A DNA stretch of 64,000 nt from Diphasiastrum complanatum (GCA_029204225.1 CM055107.1:43319507-43383506), one strand, 5' to 3'. Numbered from the stretch's first letter, positions 22,861-34,400 are shown. The notes: a model not told the origin generated them from the sequence alone. Numbers and translations: made by a program.

Positions 22861-23778
22861 TGTTGCGCTGGCACCTCAAAGGGCGCTGGGACTTGAGCGG
22901 TTTTCCCAACACGCGCTTAAGTCTAACATTCATCCATCATGCACTTACGTAAAAGCCAACTCAGAAACGTAACAAGCTTAACCATTCAGACTTAAGAAAA
23001 CTGGAATCCCAACCAACCCGAAAGCCATCTCAAAATCCGTCCCCAAAAGATAACCAAAGGCAAAGACAAGGCACACATGAAACCCAAGGCATAGTGGTCG
23101 CCAAACTGACCAATTGGCATAGCGGCAAGCCCCATGTCGATGACAGGGACCCTTAGGCGCCAACGACACAAAAAGGTTGTAGTAAGGGTCCCTCCACTTG
23201 GACCAGTCCTGGAGGCAAAACCGAAATGGTAATCATCTCCAAGGATCAACTTTATTAGATTTGGAAGAGGTTACATTCATACATAGACTGACCGGTTTCG
23301 GGGCCACCAACACGTGCTGGGCATTGTGCCTGGCTCGTGCTGGTAGAGGGAGCTGAGGCCTGGCGACTGGATTCCTGGCACTGGTTGAGCTGCCCAAGTT
23401 TCTGTCTGCCGGACTCCCCCTATAGTTCTGCTGTGATTCAGTGCACCCCCTCTGTTCTGAAACATAGTGCTTTATGGTAAAGCACGCTTTTTGGGACTTA
23501 GTTTTTATTTTGCTGATTAAGCCTGGCAAGCCTGGCAGAATCAGTCTGGCTCCCGGACATGGGTCCCGGGAGCCGTTCCGGTGGCAGAATCAACTTGCTT
23601 CCTGACTAGGCCATGACTCGAGCTCCAGAGCTAGCTCATGACTTGTGACTACTTGACTGGCTCACCACAGGTCGGAGGCTCAGTCCTTGACATTCTAACT
23701 TGCTCTGGGACCTTAGGGAGTGTCACCCCTTAGAGTCTTACAGGGCACGTTGGGTGCACCTGAGTCAGCTTTACAACA
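22861..23778 (-). repeat. 5' LTR of the gypsy element
   Basis: Right LTR, 918 bp, upstream of pol in the direction of transcription. It is followed by TAATG (23,779-23,783), the right copy of the target duplication. Confidence 0.95.
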
Positions 23779-24107
23779 TAATGGCAGAGTCATGGACCGG
23801 CAGAATTTGTATAGACAGAAACGCTGCTATTTGAGCAGTAGAATCGATGCAAACATAGGAAGTTTCTTCTGCTAAAATTGATAGGAGATTCACCAGCAAA
23901 CAAACGGGTTTGGGCACACAGAGAATGCATGTTCCATTGGTTTGTGTGTGTTCAGGTGGCAACAGTGCCAAATGTTCACTGATTCCTTATCGGGCCTAAA
24001 GAGGGAACTGCCTTGTTCTTAAGACAAATAGCTTTTTTGGGGCCTCCAAATCTTACATTGGATATCATATATCATTGATAAGTTTTGATGTACTAGAAGT
24101 ACATGAC
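23779..24107. repeat. LTR-like fragment, left copy
   Basis: The last about 135 bp (23,973-24,107) match 29,426-29,560 in the same orientation, including CCTCCAAATCTTACATTGGATAT and the end TACTAGAAGTACA. The minus strand to the right reads a purine-rich tract directly before TGTACTTCTAG, as expected for a polypurine tract and the start of a 3' LTR on the minus strand. The left end of the LTR is not defined. Confidence 0.55.
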
Positions 24108-24439
24108 ACTCTCCCTACTTAGATATTTTTATCCTAAAAAATGAAGACGCTCGTTCGATGAATTTAAAGGCTCCATTTAAGTAGTCATGAAGAAGATGTC
24201 ATGTCCAGCAACTTGCTCCATAGTTGTAGATCCAAGGCTGTTTGAATTGAACTCCTCTGATGGCTTTAGTCTACCACTTGCTTTTTCATTAAGGAGAAAA
24301 GATGGCCAAAACAGAGATGGATGATACTGTTACACCATATTGTTTTTTGACAACCAAAATGCAATATCCTCTTTCTATCCGATTCTTTTAGGGTTATATT
24401 TTAGCATTGCATCCGGTTGTGCTGGTTTAAAGATTTTGT

Positions 24440-26450
24440 CATATTGTTGAATAGCCAATTTGTAATCCAAATGCTTTGATGATAACTATCAGCCTTGCGT
24501 CTGAATTGTTGAGATCCCATATGAAAGGAATATCATCAAAATCATAACCCAATATAGAGACTAATGAAATTGGACTGATCAACTTCAAAGATACAAATGA
24601 TATTCGAAGTGAATATTCAATTCCAACAAGATAGAGCGAATGAGATGTTGGCAAAGAGCAATAATATCTCCTTCACTCAAAGTTTCTTCGAAATTCATGA
24701 GATACACAATCATGCCCAAAATTATTATTACCTCGAAATGTTGAATCGCAAATTGGAAACTTTGAAAAATTGAATCTTTCAATGTATGTCCCATTTCAAA
24801 GCTAGCACAATTTTCAGCTTGTATACTACAAGTTTCCTCACATTCTGTTGTGTACTCAATATTGAATGTGAAACATTCAAATAAATCAATGTTATCCTTG
24901 TCTATTAATTCCATTTTGCAAGAAGCCTTAGACAAGTCTTCTGGTTGAATGTGATGCAGCAGTTCATGTGATCTCAAGGAAGACATGGTACTTCCATTGT
25001 CTAAATTGGCCTTTATATTGCTCAATTGAAGATCAACTCTCAAAACAAAAATGTTGTGCTCATAATTCTCCACATCGTCTTTGTTATCCTCAGTTGATTT
25101 TCTCATTGACATTGTACCCGCATTTGAAATTTTCTCGTTCGATTCAAATTGGGAATTACATTCAGGTTGCCAATCCTGTGTACTCTCCATAGCTCTGCAT
25201 AAATGTTGATTGGTCGTTTCTTGTGAATTCAATGAGAAATCAAGAGCTGTTGAGGAAGTTGGCCGATCTATTTGCTGATCGGGCTTTTCCATTATTGATA
25301 ACTGTTCTTCTTCATCACTTTGCACTTCCAATTCATTCACTAATGATGTTGATGAAGAATTATCTTTATCAACGTTTCGCACTTCCAACTTCTGATAATG
25401 TTGATGATGATTCACCATAATCACTTGGCCTATCATTTTTTTGCATTCCTAGATCAACAGTTTTTCCCAATTGAACTGTAGGTGCTTTGTCTTGATCCTT
25501 TAGCTTTTGTAACTGCATTATCATTTTCTTGAACCGCTTCTTTTCTTCCTCCCTTATTTGTCTGAAATCTAGCAACTGATATATCTCCAAAGTGCGTCCT
25601 AGTGGTGTTAAGTATTCTGTCGTAGCTTCATTCATGTTGACCCTTGTTTAGTTCATATTCTATGGTACGAACATAAGATCTTATGTCAGATAATGACATT
25701 ATCCAAGTCTTTTGATATATATCCTTAGATAAACAAGCTCTTATCTCAGGCTTCAAGCCTAAAATATAATGCACTGTATTAAATTGCTCCATCGAATAAC
25801 CATATATGTTCATTTGGAAGTCATTGACATAGCTCTCAACAGTAGACGTCTGGTGGGTATAATGCCATACTTGGCCATCTGCACATTCAAATTCTTCGAT
25901 GTACTTTTCTACAAAGATTGGCCATTTATTAGTGGTAATATAAGGTTCTTCACACTACATCCAATATTGCCACCAGATTTTTGCAGATCCATCAAGGTAT
26001 GTTCATGCAAATATGATCTTGTCATGGTTACTACTTGGATGTGACTGAAAATACTTGTCAAAGTTGTCCAACCATGTTCTCACATCCATGTGAGCAATTC
26101 TGCCATCAAACTCATGGAAGACAGATTGTCTCTACACCGTCATCGTTTCCACCATAGGCTGGGAAGATTGGTTCATGTGAGGATGTTGGTAGTGATAATG
26201 TTTTGATTGACAAGAATTTGGCTCATTGTCACTGTCACTGCTATAAACACCTTCACTTGGGTCATGCGGACTTATCTGATAATCTTGTTGATCATTATTA
26301 TCAAAATGTGTCTCATGTTGTTCCATACAGTCTCCATATGACACATGTTGTTCGCACTGATTGGATTCATCATCGTTGTGTTCATAATACTGATATTCAA
26401 AATCATAGTTAGATTGATCCTAGTATTCAGAGTCACTGTTATATACATAC
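24440..26450 (-). pseudogene. Decayed retroelement gag and protease
   Basis: A minus-strand gag-protease relic in several frames. The Retrotrans_gag core is clear around 26,110-25,630 (MDVRTWLDNFDKYFQSHPSS, then AKIWWQYW, then EFECADGQVWH), with in-frame stops near 26,005 and 25,958. It ends at 25,628. Segment 25,635-25,369 is Lys/Glu-rich, probably coiled coil. Segment 25,436-24,585 has a protease-like block (VDLQLSNIKANLDNGSTMS) with Asn inserted in the D-G-S active site, and an ending with HFEVIIILGM like the second protease motif. No RT or integrase follows; the LTR-like piece at 24,107 comes next. Gypsy-type by gag; confidence in the family is moderate. Confidence 0.65.
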
Positions 26451-26599
26451 TCACCATCTTGAAAATCGCAGGACCTGTGAGTTATGGGTACACCAAGTTG
26501 ACTTTTATGCACAATGGAAAATTTTTGCAAAATTCATTTTTGCAAGGAAATAGGCTCTTGACAGTTTCTCCACCCACTTAACCAGCACTTTTGTTTTTA

Positions 26600-27060
26600 T
26601 ATAGCATTGAATTTCGAGCTCAAACAAAGACGATATGAGGAGAAAATAACTAATACAATACAAAAATTTAACTTAGGAAAAAGGGTCTTGAAAAAAAAAT
26701 TTGAAAAGTAATAATTACAAAATTTTGACAACTTTAGAATGTCATGCTCGTGGTTTTGATCACTTTTAGTTTTTACTTTATTGAAATCAGAGCTGACATG
26801 AGAAAGTTATAGTGGTTCAAAGCACAATAAAAACATGACTTTTTATACAACTTAGCAAAAAAGATTGTTAAAAAAAATTACAAAATTGGATTGGATAAGA
26901 CTGAAATTCTTGTAACATTTCTGTGCCCGTTAAAAATTAGCAAGAGCCTTAGAAAATCACAAAACTTTCGGTAAAGTTTTTTTTTTTTCCACGCAGGGTG
27001 AGAGGCACACATGGAGGAAGATTCTGGGAAACATTCTCAGCGAATATTCTTCGGAATGTT
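26600..27060. other. AT-rich DNA, nothing recognised
   Basis: About 460 bp with runs of A and T and no open frame or repeat that I can name. Confidence 0.5.
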
Positions 27061-27345
27061 CCCGAATGCCGGGGAGGCGCGTGGGCCTCTCTGCGCGCGG
27101 GGGGAAAGAGAGAGAGCCTAGAGGGCGGGGGGGGGGGGGGGGGGGGGGGTGGGGGGGTACGGACCTGACAGGGAGAGGGGGCCGGCGAGGAAACTCACCG
27201 GGAACTGGCGAGAGAGGGAAGTACGGAGTACGGACCAGGGATCGAAGAATAGAGAGAGTCTAGACTGGGAAATGGTCGTGCCTGGCGAGGAAAGGGACCG
27301 GGCAGTGTTTGGGAAACTTTTTTGAGGTTTCCTTAAAAATCCCAT
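27061..27345. repeat. GC-rich island with long G run
   Basis: A GC-rich patch inside AT-rich DNA. A run of 23 G at 27,127-27,149 is followed by T and 7 more G. The motif GTACGGA recurs (27,158, 27,220, 27,228). Open frames here are low-complexity Gly/Arg translations and are not believable genes. Confidence 0.7.
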
Positions 27346-27539
27346 ATCTTAATGAGTATTCCGGGTGCTACAATGGGATATGCTTTTACTTTCCAAATTT
27401 TCCCTATAAAATCTCAAATTTATCATGTACAAAATCCTGCAAAATTTTGTAGTTGTCAATTTTTGAGAAAAGATGCCAGTACCATTCCTTAAGAATGCGG
27501 CTTTCCCTAACACTGGATCGGGGGTCGAGTCGCGAGTAA

Positions 27540-27905
27540 TTTAATTTTTTAAAAATAGTGAGGGGTGAATGGGTGAGTATTGGGTTTTTTTTCTTTTTGA
27601 AAATTTAAAGTTTTTAAAAATAGTAACTACAAAAATTGGTGAGCAATGGATTTTTAAAAATAGAAAGTTTTTTAAAAGTAGTAGCATCGAAAATGCCTAG
27701 TAATGGGTTTTCTAAAAATAAAAAGTTTCTAAAATAATAGCATGAAAAAATTGGGGATTAATGGCTTACTATTTTTTGATAAAAGGCAAAAAGTGGTCAC
27801 TATAAATAAAAAGTTTCTAAAAATAATAGCCACAAAAAATTGGAGATTAATGGATTATTATATCTGATAAAAGGCGAAAAAGTGGTAACAATGAGATTAA
27901 ATTTT
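27540..27905. repeat. Degenerate tandem repeats, AT-rich
   Basis: Related units follow each other, built of AAAAAGTTTCTAAAA, then ATAGC-ACAAAAAATTGG, then TTAATGG and TGATAAAAGGC-AAAAAGTGGT. The last two units (about 27,715-27,800 and 27,808-27,895) are most alike. Units are unequal in length. Confidence 0.6.
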
Positions 27906-28424
27906 TTTTAACACTGAAAATTTCTTTTGAAGGGCGCAATTTTTATTTATTTATAAATAAACAAAACTTCAACAACTTAAAAAATGAAGACATTCTATCC
28001 CAAAAAAAAAAAAAAAAACTAAAATAAAAATAGTCTCCAAGAATTTGCATAACTTTGCCAAATCTTAACCAAATTGGATGAAAATTGGTGCTAATCAAAG
28101 CTAAGACATGATCTACAAATCTATAAAATTACAGTCAGAAAAATAGCCAAAATTATGGCCAAAATGGAAAAAAACACACTGTAAAAATCATAGCTAACTA
28201 AAAGTAGAATGAAATCACTAAAATGGCCATAGCTTGGTCATTATAACTCCAAATAAAAAAATCTCAGTATCTCTAGAAAGCTAAGAAAAAGTGATCTAAA
28301 ACAAAACATTATACAAAAAAACAAAGATTAATAGGTGAAAAGAGCTCTCACTTGCAAATGAGCCAAAAGATCCAAAAGATGATGTCTCTTGCCTAGTTAT
28401 AAACAATGCTCTAACTTAACTAAA
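27906..28424. other. AT-rich DNA, nothing recognised
   Basis: About 520 bp of AT-rich sequence with an A run at about 28,003-28,018. No open frame. Confidence 0.5.
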
Positions 28425-29296
28425 CGTTATTAGCAGGGCCTGCTGATAACGGAATTAAAACGGACTTTTTAAATGCCATAATCTGCCACTTTTTTTAAAA
28501 AGAAAAGTTGTATACCATCTGTATATGATTTGTATACTAATATGTATAGACACTTTTATAATATAGCGGCTACCAGCTGTGAAGAACGATTGCTCTGGAT
28601 AGTCACTAATGAAGATCAATCAGTAGTATCACAGATTAATGCCTCCAGCGCAATCCACCATCAATAATCCTGGCCTCTCCATTGCTGATCTATCGTGTGC
28701 ATTTAGAGTGTTGATCACCGAAATATGCAAGCTTTATACAACTTTGATTGTCCACTAAAATGTTAGCACCCTGATATCACAACAATAAATCGTAGTCACT
28801 TCAACTGATAGCTACTTCACAAGAAAATTTTCTACAGGGGCGGTTCCTCACCTTAATATCACGATGCATAATGTGCTTATTGCGAAGATAATCCAGGCCC
28901 GACCAGGAGCTGCCTCATATACATCTGAATAACCTGCTTCCTTCATCTTCTTATCAACCCACTTTCACAAGCTTGTTGCGTACATACATCCGCAGACAGA
29001 TGTTTGTCAAAAGGTTTGACGCAGAAAGGTTGTCTAAAGAAAAAGTGTTCTCCAAGCTCCAAGGTATCATGACTCTTGCATAAAATTGATGCAATCTAAA
29101 TAGTGCACTTACCAGCTTTGTGAATGATCCAAATTCTCCAAGAAGAGGGGCTATCGATCCACCAGAAACAAACTCCTCAAAAACTGGAAAACGAAACGTC
29201 GCCACACAGCTACATGACGTGCATACGTCCTCTACAATCTACCTGACCTGTACGCTCTATGTTTTAAAAACCGTATATAGGGCCCTGCTAATAACG
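28425..29296. mobile_element. Inverted-repeat element carrying MAPKKK exons (Pack-type)
   Basis: The 16-base sequence CGTTATTAGCAGGGCC at 28,425-28,440 occurs as its exact reverse complement at 29,281-29,296. Similarity continues inward with gaps (ATAACGG-AATTAAAAC against ATACGG-TTTTTAAAAC), giving terminal inverted repeats of about 40 bp around 872 bp. Between them lie three exons of a protein kinase gene. A TIR element that has picked up host exons is known as a Pack-TIR or Pack-MULE. I could not find a direct target duplication, so the transposon class is open. Confidence 0.55.
28725..29205 (-). pseudogene. MAPKKK kinase-domain fragment, three exons
   Basis: Exon A (29,205-29,113) encodes EEFVSGGSIAPLLGEFGSF, the start of the C-lobe in ANP/NPK1/MEKK-type MAPKKKs, and ends at a GTAAGT donor. 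Exon B (28,933-28,852) encodes VIQMYMRQLL and, after one extra base, GLDYLRNKHIMHRDIK with the catalytic loop, then a GTGAGG donor. Exon C (from 28,770, after an 81 bp intron ending in CAG) encodes GANILVDNQSCIKLAYFG. Phases match at both junctions. The Asp of the DFG motif is Tyr and the frame breaks soon after, so the product could not be an active kinase. The rest of the kinase is absent. Confidence 0.8.
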
Positions 29297-29397
29297 ACAG
29301 GTAACGGGCCTTCCCAGGCCCGTTCTTTCTTTTTATTGGGCCGTGGGTGTACATAACTATCTTGAAAGATAGTTAGTCATTGTTAATTATTATTTAA

Positions 29398-29560
29398 TGT
29401 ACTTTGGGCCCATATTGGCCTATTATCTTTATTAATTACCTTGGAGGGCCTAGAGACGGAACCGCCTTTTTCTTAAGGCTGATAGCTCCTTTTGGGCCTC
29501 CAAATCTTACATTGGATATTATACAGCGTTGATAAGTTTTGATGTACTAGAAGTACAATA
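29398..29560. repeat. LTR-like fragment, right copy
   Basis: 163 bp bounded by TGTACTTTGGGCC and TAGAAGTACA (5 bp inverted ends TGTAC and GTACA). The right about 135 bp are homologous to 23,973-24,107. Possibly a solo LTR or a truncated partner of the left copy. Confidence 0.5.
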
Positions 29561-30020
29561 CAAAGGTATACAAGAAATTTGGCCAAAAACATGGGTCTTC
29601 TAAATGACTTTTGGGCCTAGAAATTTTTCTTAATCTTGCGCAAATACCAAGAATAGAAGCACAATGGTGTTAAATTCCCCAAAAGAATGTCGATAGAAAA
29701 TCCTTTTTCATGCTTAAGAGATGACAACTCCATCCAATTTTCATGTCTCATACGAGAACGTAAAAACCTGCAGTTTATTTGAAAGTTGCCTTAAATGGCA
29801 AAAATTTTTACTTTTGAAAATTATAAGAGCAATGAATACATTACAGATTTGTAATGGACTTTTGCTATTTTTAGAAAGTTTAAGAATCACCTTGCATTTT
29901 TGTAAGGTACACTATCTATTTCTAGAAAGTCGCACAAATCCAACTTGCTCTTTTTGGAAGTCGACTTTTTAAAAATAAAAAATAAATTAAAAAAAAAAAC
30001 CTGCAGGTGTTTTATGCAAG
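29561..30020. other. Non-coding DNA
   Basis: About 460 bp of AT-rich sequence with no convincing open frame. Confidence 0.5.
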
Positions 30021-30100
30021 GGAAGGCCCCAGCGGGGGCCTTCCACCTTGCCGCCCCAGGGCGCGTCAAAACCCGGAAGGCCCCCGCCCTGGGGCCTTCC
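30021..30100. repeat. Paired GC-rich hairpins
   Basis: GGAAGGCCCC (30,021-30,030) pairs with GGGGCCTTCC (30,035-30,044) over a 4-base loop. The same arm pair recurs at 30,075-30,084 and 30,091-30,100 over a 6-base loop. In addition CCCCAGGGCG (30,054-30,063) is the exact complement of CGCCCTGGGG (30,084-30,093), giving an alternative fold. The surroundings are AT-rich. Confidence 0.8.
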
Positions 30101-31415
30101 CCCTTACTTTTTGCCGGTAAAAGGTCTTTAAATAATTTGAGAAGAGAAATTATGACTTGTAAAGATGCATGAAGTGAGACTCATAAAAACATTTCAACCA
30201 TAAGCAAGGATTCTCAATGTGCTTGGGAAGATCTTCTTAATGATCTTTACACCCGATCCAGCAATCGTATGGCAATTATGGCAAGGCCTAACGGCCACAT
30301 CTTAATTTTATGACTATTTTATCCAGTGCAAAGGACAATAAAAATACCATTCCTCAATATGTAAGCACTGTTCAAAGAATCTCTTTGTATTTGCAGGAAC
30401 GCTTAAAAGCCAAAATTTTGCCTCTCTAACATAGATCAGAGTGAATGCATCTTACTAATTTGTAAGGTGTGATTATAAAAAGAAACGGCCTTGCCATAAT
30501 TCACGGCCATTTTACTGGGTGCAAAGGTTAGCACTGCTGAAAAAATATCTTTGTATTAAACTCAAAATTTGCCTCTATCTTCCTTGCCTCTCACACGGCC
30601 TGGCATTATGAACCCCTTTATGCGAATTTGCCCTAGAGGCTAGAGCAGATTCCTATCAAGAAAGTTGTCCATAATGAGCTAGGAATTATGATCATAATTC
30701 CTATTCTGAAAATCTGCATGAGGGCTGTATGTTCCCTCAAGTGCATATGATAAGCATAATTCTACCAGCCCTAATTTTTCTTTCGGACTTTTTTGGGAAA
30801 TGTGTCAATCATTCCAAGATATAATGGGATGAATTATCCTGATTGACACATGCCCCAAAACAAATTAGAAAAGAAAAATCGTGGTTGATTGGGTTTTATG
30901 CATTTGAGGGCACTTGCCCCTAGGCCAGTAGATGCCCTCAAATGCTTAAAGCCCTTGAAGCAAGGCTTCAACTGTACATAGTTTGATTCTGAAATTTCTG
31001 TATGTAGATTCATATTGCTTTCTTTACTCACAAAATGCCCACAAAATTTTTCTTCAGGTATGCATGATTCAATGCACCTGAAGAATGAACATGAAATGAA
31101 AGGGCATACAAGATGATTTGGTTCATCAAGGACCATCTTCTCATAATCTCTTGAGGAACACTCGTCTTTGCAGAATTAAAATGCATCTCAAACACATATC
31201 ACAATGAAACATATCCTCAGAATTTCCCCAGGAACCTGATCTTTGCAGAATTTTATCTCTGCCACCTGGTCTTTACAATTTTTCGAAGAGCCCCCATTTT
31301 TGCAGAATTTAATCCACCTCTGTAATGAACAGGCTGTGCAAATCCCCTTAAAGCAAATAAGAAATGAATACATCCTCAATTCCACTTTCAGTATAGTACT
31401 TGTTTGAGAGTATTT
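30101..31415. other. Intergenic DNA downstream of the receptor kinase
   Basis: About 1.3 kb 3' of the LRR receptor kinase. Short open frames only, none recognised. The near part presumably holds the 3' UTR, but no poly(A) signal can be assigned with confidence. Confidence 0.5.
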
Positions 31416-34400
31416 TTATAGAAGAAGAAGATAAGGAGCTTTTGACCTCATTTCTTTCAGCATCTGAACAACCGTTCTCATGGAAGGCCTTTCACGAGGA
31501 TCTGCACTCACGCATAGTAAAGCCAATCCCAGCACCCCTTCAGCCTCTTCTCTTGCTTCCATATCTGTGCTCAGCTCTGCATCTAGCACCTCCTCCAACT
31601 CTTCTATACATCCTCCTCCACTCCCTTTTGCACCAGCTTTTTGCTGCAACCGCCACCGGACCCAAGTCACTATGTCCATTGCCTCTGGGAAGGATGCGTC
31701 AATTGGCATCCTTCGTGTGAGTAACTCCAGTAAAACCACTCCGTACGCATACACATCCACCTTTTCTGTTACTCGGCTTGTATATCCATACTCTGCACAA
31801 TTCCGTATCAACATAAAGCCTTAGAAAAGGTATGTACAGATTTAAAATCAGAAATCAGATTTTTAAGCTAAGATCCAAGATTCTGCTTGCGTGAGCATTG
31901 TGAATTTGTCAAAAACAGTGCAGTTTGGATTTTTTCACTTGTAAGCTGTGAAGGGGGGGCAAAGGATCCGATATGGTGAAAACTCTTGAAAAGCAGCTAC
32001 TTTTGCAAATCAATTCTGAATGTATAAGCAAACTATGCAGTCAAGTAAGAAACTATGCAGAGGGTTATAACTCACTCCAATTTAAAGGATGCATCATGAA
32101 TATGGGATGCAAGCGTGTGAATGATACACATTAGATACAAACTTGTTGCAATAATTTATATATGGGCAGATTGCGTGAAAATATTGGAGCTGATGTTGTG
32201 CAAATGGGACTGTGTAAAGTCTCTATAGTAAAGTCGTGAAGGTTGAATGTGAGAAATGCTTATCATCAATTCTAGATCAGCTTAATTGTTTGTCTAGGTA
32301 ATGCATCTTGGATTCCAGGGGGGATTGAACTTGGGACCATAGAAAGTTTGAATGCCAAGCTAACCAACTGAGCCAACCACGTTGGATGTTTGTCTAGGTA
32401 ATGTTTTAGCTCAGGGTGAAATTTCTGAAAAGTAATAGCAATCTGTTAGTATGCAGATGTTTGAGTGCAAGCAACCGGCTACGTGCTGAGATAAATCTCT
32501 TAAGAATTCAATGCTGTGGGTTTCGTTGGATGCATCGACAAGAAACTTGTACAGAAGGCAGTGGGTAGCTTTCAATTAAGCTTGAATATGATCGATTAGA
32601 ATATGCAATCAAAGACAGCATACAACATAGATGCAATTAAACAGAGAAATCAAGCAGCTCATTATTCTCTTATATGTTCTCATCTCTGCGGATGATTGGC
32701 TAATAGTTGATTTTGGTTTACCTGGAGCGATATATCCATGCGTGCCAAGAATGGAAGTGGTAGAGCTGCTCCCTTTAGCTTGTTCGATCAGCTTGGCTAT
32801 GCCGAAATCTGTGATATGCGGCTCCATTTCAGAATCCAAAAGAATATTGCTTGATTTGATATCACGATGAACTACTTGTGGTAGACAATCTTCGTGTAGA
32901 TATTCGAGGCCATGGGCAGTTCCCAAAGCAATCTTATAGCGAATTTCCCAGCCGATGGTCCGAGCACGCTCCTCATGAAGAACGCTGCTCAAGCTTCCCA
33001 TCGGCATGTAGTCATAGATTATGTAGTGAAATTTTCTCTGAGTGCAGTACGCGTTGATCCGGACAAGATTTCTATGCCTGATCGCTCCTGCGGTTTTGAG
33101 CTCGGATTCGAAGGTTTCATTCGCATCATCCTCGTCTTTAATCATGTCTAGTCTCTTGACCGCGTAGATTTCTCCTGATTTAAGTGTGGCTTTGTACACC
33201 GTTCCATGGGCGCCTTTGCCGATTATGTTGCGCGAGTTGAGAAGGCGCAGTGCTTCCGCCATCTGACTGAAGGGAAACTTTTGCGACGGAGCATAGATCA
33301 GGGCTTTCTCTGGCTTGCGAGCGAAGCAGCTCCACGAAGTTCTTACCGAGAAGCAGCAGCCGATCACTGAAAGGGAGAAGGCAGCCACACTACCGAGGAT
33401 GATGGCGATGAGGGGGCCAATGGGAAGCCTTCTGCCAGAGTGTTTTGCGATGGGTGGCATACCGCCTACTGGTGCTTGAGCGCTGTTGCATAAAACTGAG
33501 GCATTGGATAGACACAAATTGGGATTGCCGATGAAGGAGCTTGGTGAGAATGCGATCCATGCTTTAGGCAGCATTCCTTCGAGATTATTGTAAGAGACAT
33601 TGATCGACAAAAGGGAGATCATGCCGCTGAGCTGCTGAGGAATCTGCCCTGACAGACGATTGTGCGACAAATCCATCAACTGCAGCATGATCAAGCCGCC
33701 GAACTGTGGAGGGATCATGCCCGATAGAGAGTTCCTGCTGAGATTGAGAGCTATGCTTAGAGCTTTTAGGCTTCCGATCGAGGAAGGAATGGCACCCTCG
33801 AGACGATTGTTTCCCATGTGCAGTTCCAATAGCCCTTGGAAGGCAGAAAAAATTTCAGGGATGGGGCCTGCGAGCTGATTCTGCTGAAGCCTAAGAAATT
33901 GCAATGAGGTCAAGTTTGCCATGGCCAAAGGGATGCTTCCCTCCAATAGATTCCGACTTAAATCCAGCAAAAAAATCTTCTGACACCTGCTAAGCTCCAC
34001 AGGAATGGACCCATTTAACAGATTCATTGATGCGTTGAACACTTGCAGCTTGGCCAGATCTCCAATCTGCGGAGGAATGCTTCCAGAAAGCTTGTTGTTT
34101 GAAAGGTCAAGCGTGGTGAGATTTCTGCACTGCCCTAGCTCCAGTGGAAGTCGCCCCTCCAGTCGATTTGATGCCAGGTAGAGCAGATAGATTCTTTGGT
34201 TTGATCCAAACTGGCTGGGGATGCCACCACTGAGGTTATTGTCCTCCAGCCTCAAGCGCTGCAGACTCTGGCAATTTGCAATCTCCGCAGGAATGCTCCC
34301 CTCCAAAGAATTGCTGGAAAGAACCAGAGTGTTCAGCCTACTTGAATCACATAGAGTGGAAGGAATATCTCCAGAGAGGTTGTTGAAGCTGATGTCCACA

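Larger units (their letters stand above)
17505..23778 (-). mobile_element. Complete Ty3/gypsy chromovirus with TSD
   Basis: A complete insertion of 6,274 bp. Two 918 bp LTRs (17,505-18,422 and 22,861-23,778) start TGTTGC and end TACAACA. The five bases outside are TAATG on both sides, an intact target duplication. The element runs right to left: primer-binding site at 22,848-22,858, pol at 22,147-18,664 and a purine-rich tract just inside the left LTR. Pol order is protease, RT, RNase H, integrase, chromodomain, which defines a chromovirus. No gag is found between primer-binding site and protease; about 700 bp of non-coding repeats lie there instead. One stop and one frameshift disable pol. 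Confidence 0.95.

Noticed and set aside
27066-27345. Gly/Arg-rich and Pro-rich frames in the GC-rich island
   Set aside because: They depend on the G run and have no domain; low-complexity artefacts.
28425-29296. PIF/Harbinger element with TTA/TAA target site
   Set aside because: TTA lies on the left and TAA on the right of the GCAGGGCC arms, so the flanks are inverted, not direct, and cannot be a target duplication.
32300-32390. Functional tRNA gene
   Set aside because: A and B boxes are present, but the T stem does not pair well and the piece is bounded by a 17 bp target duplication inside an intron; a retroposed copy explains it better.
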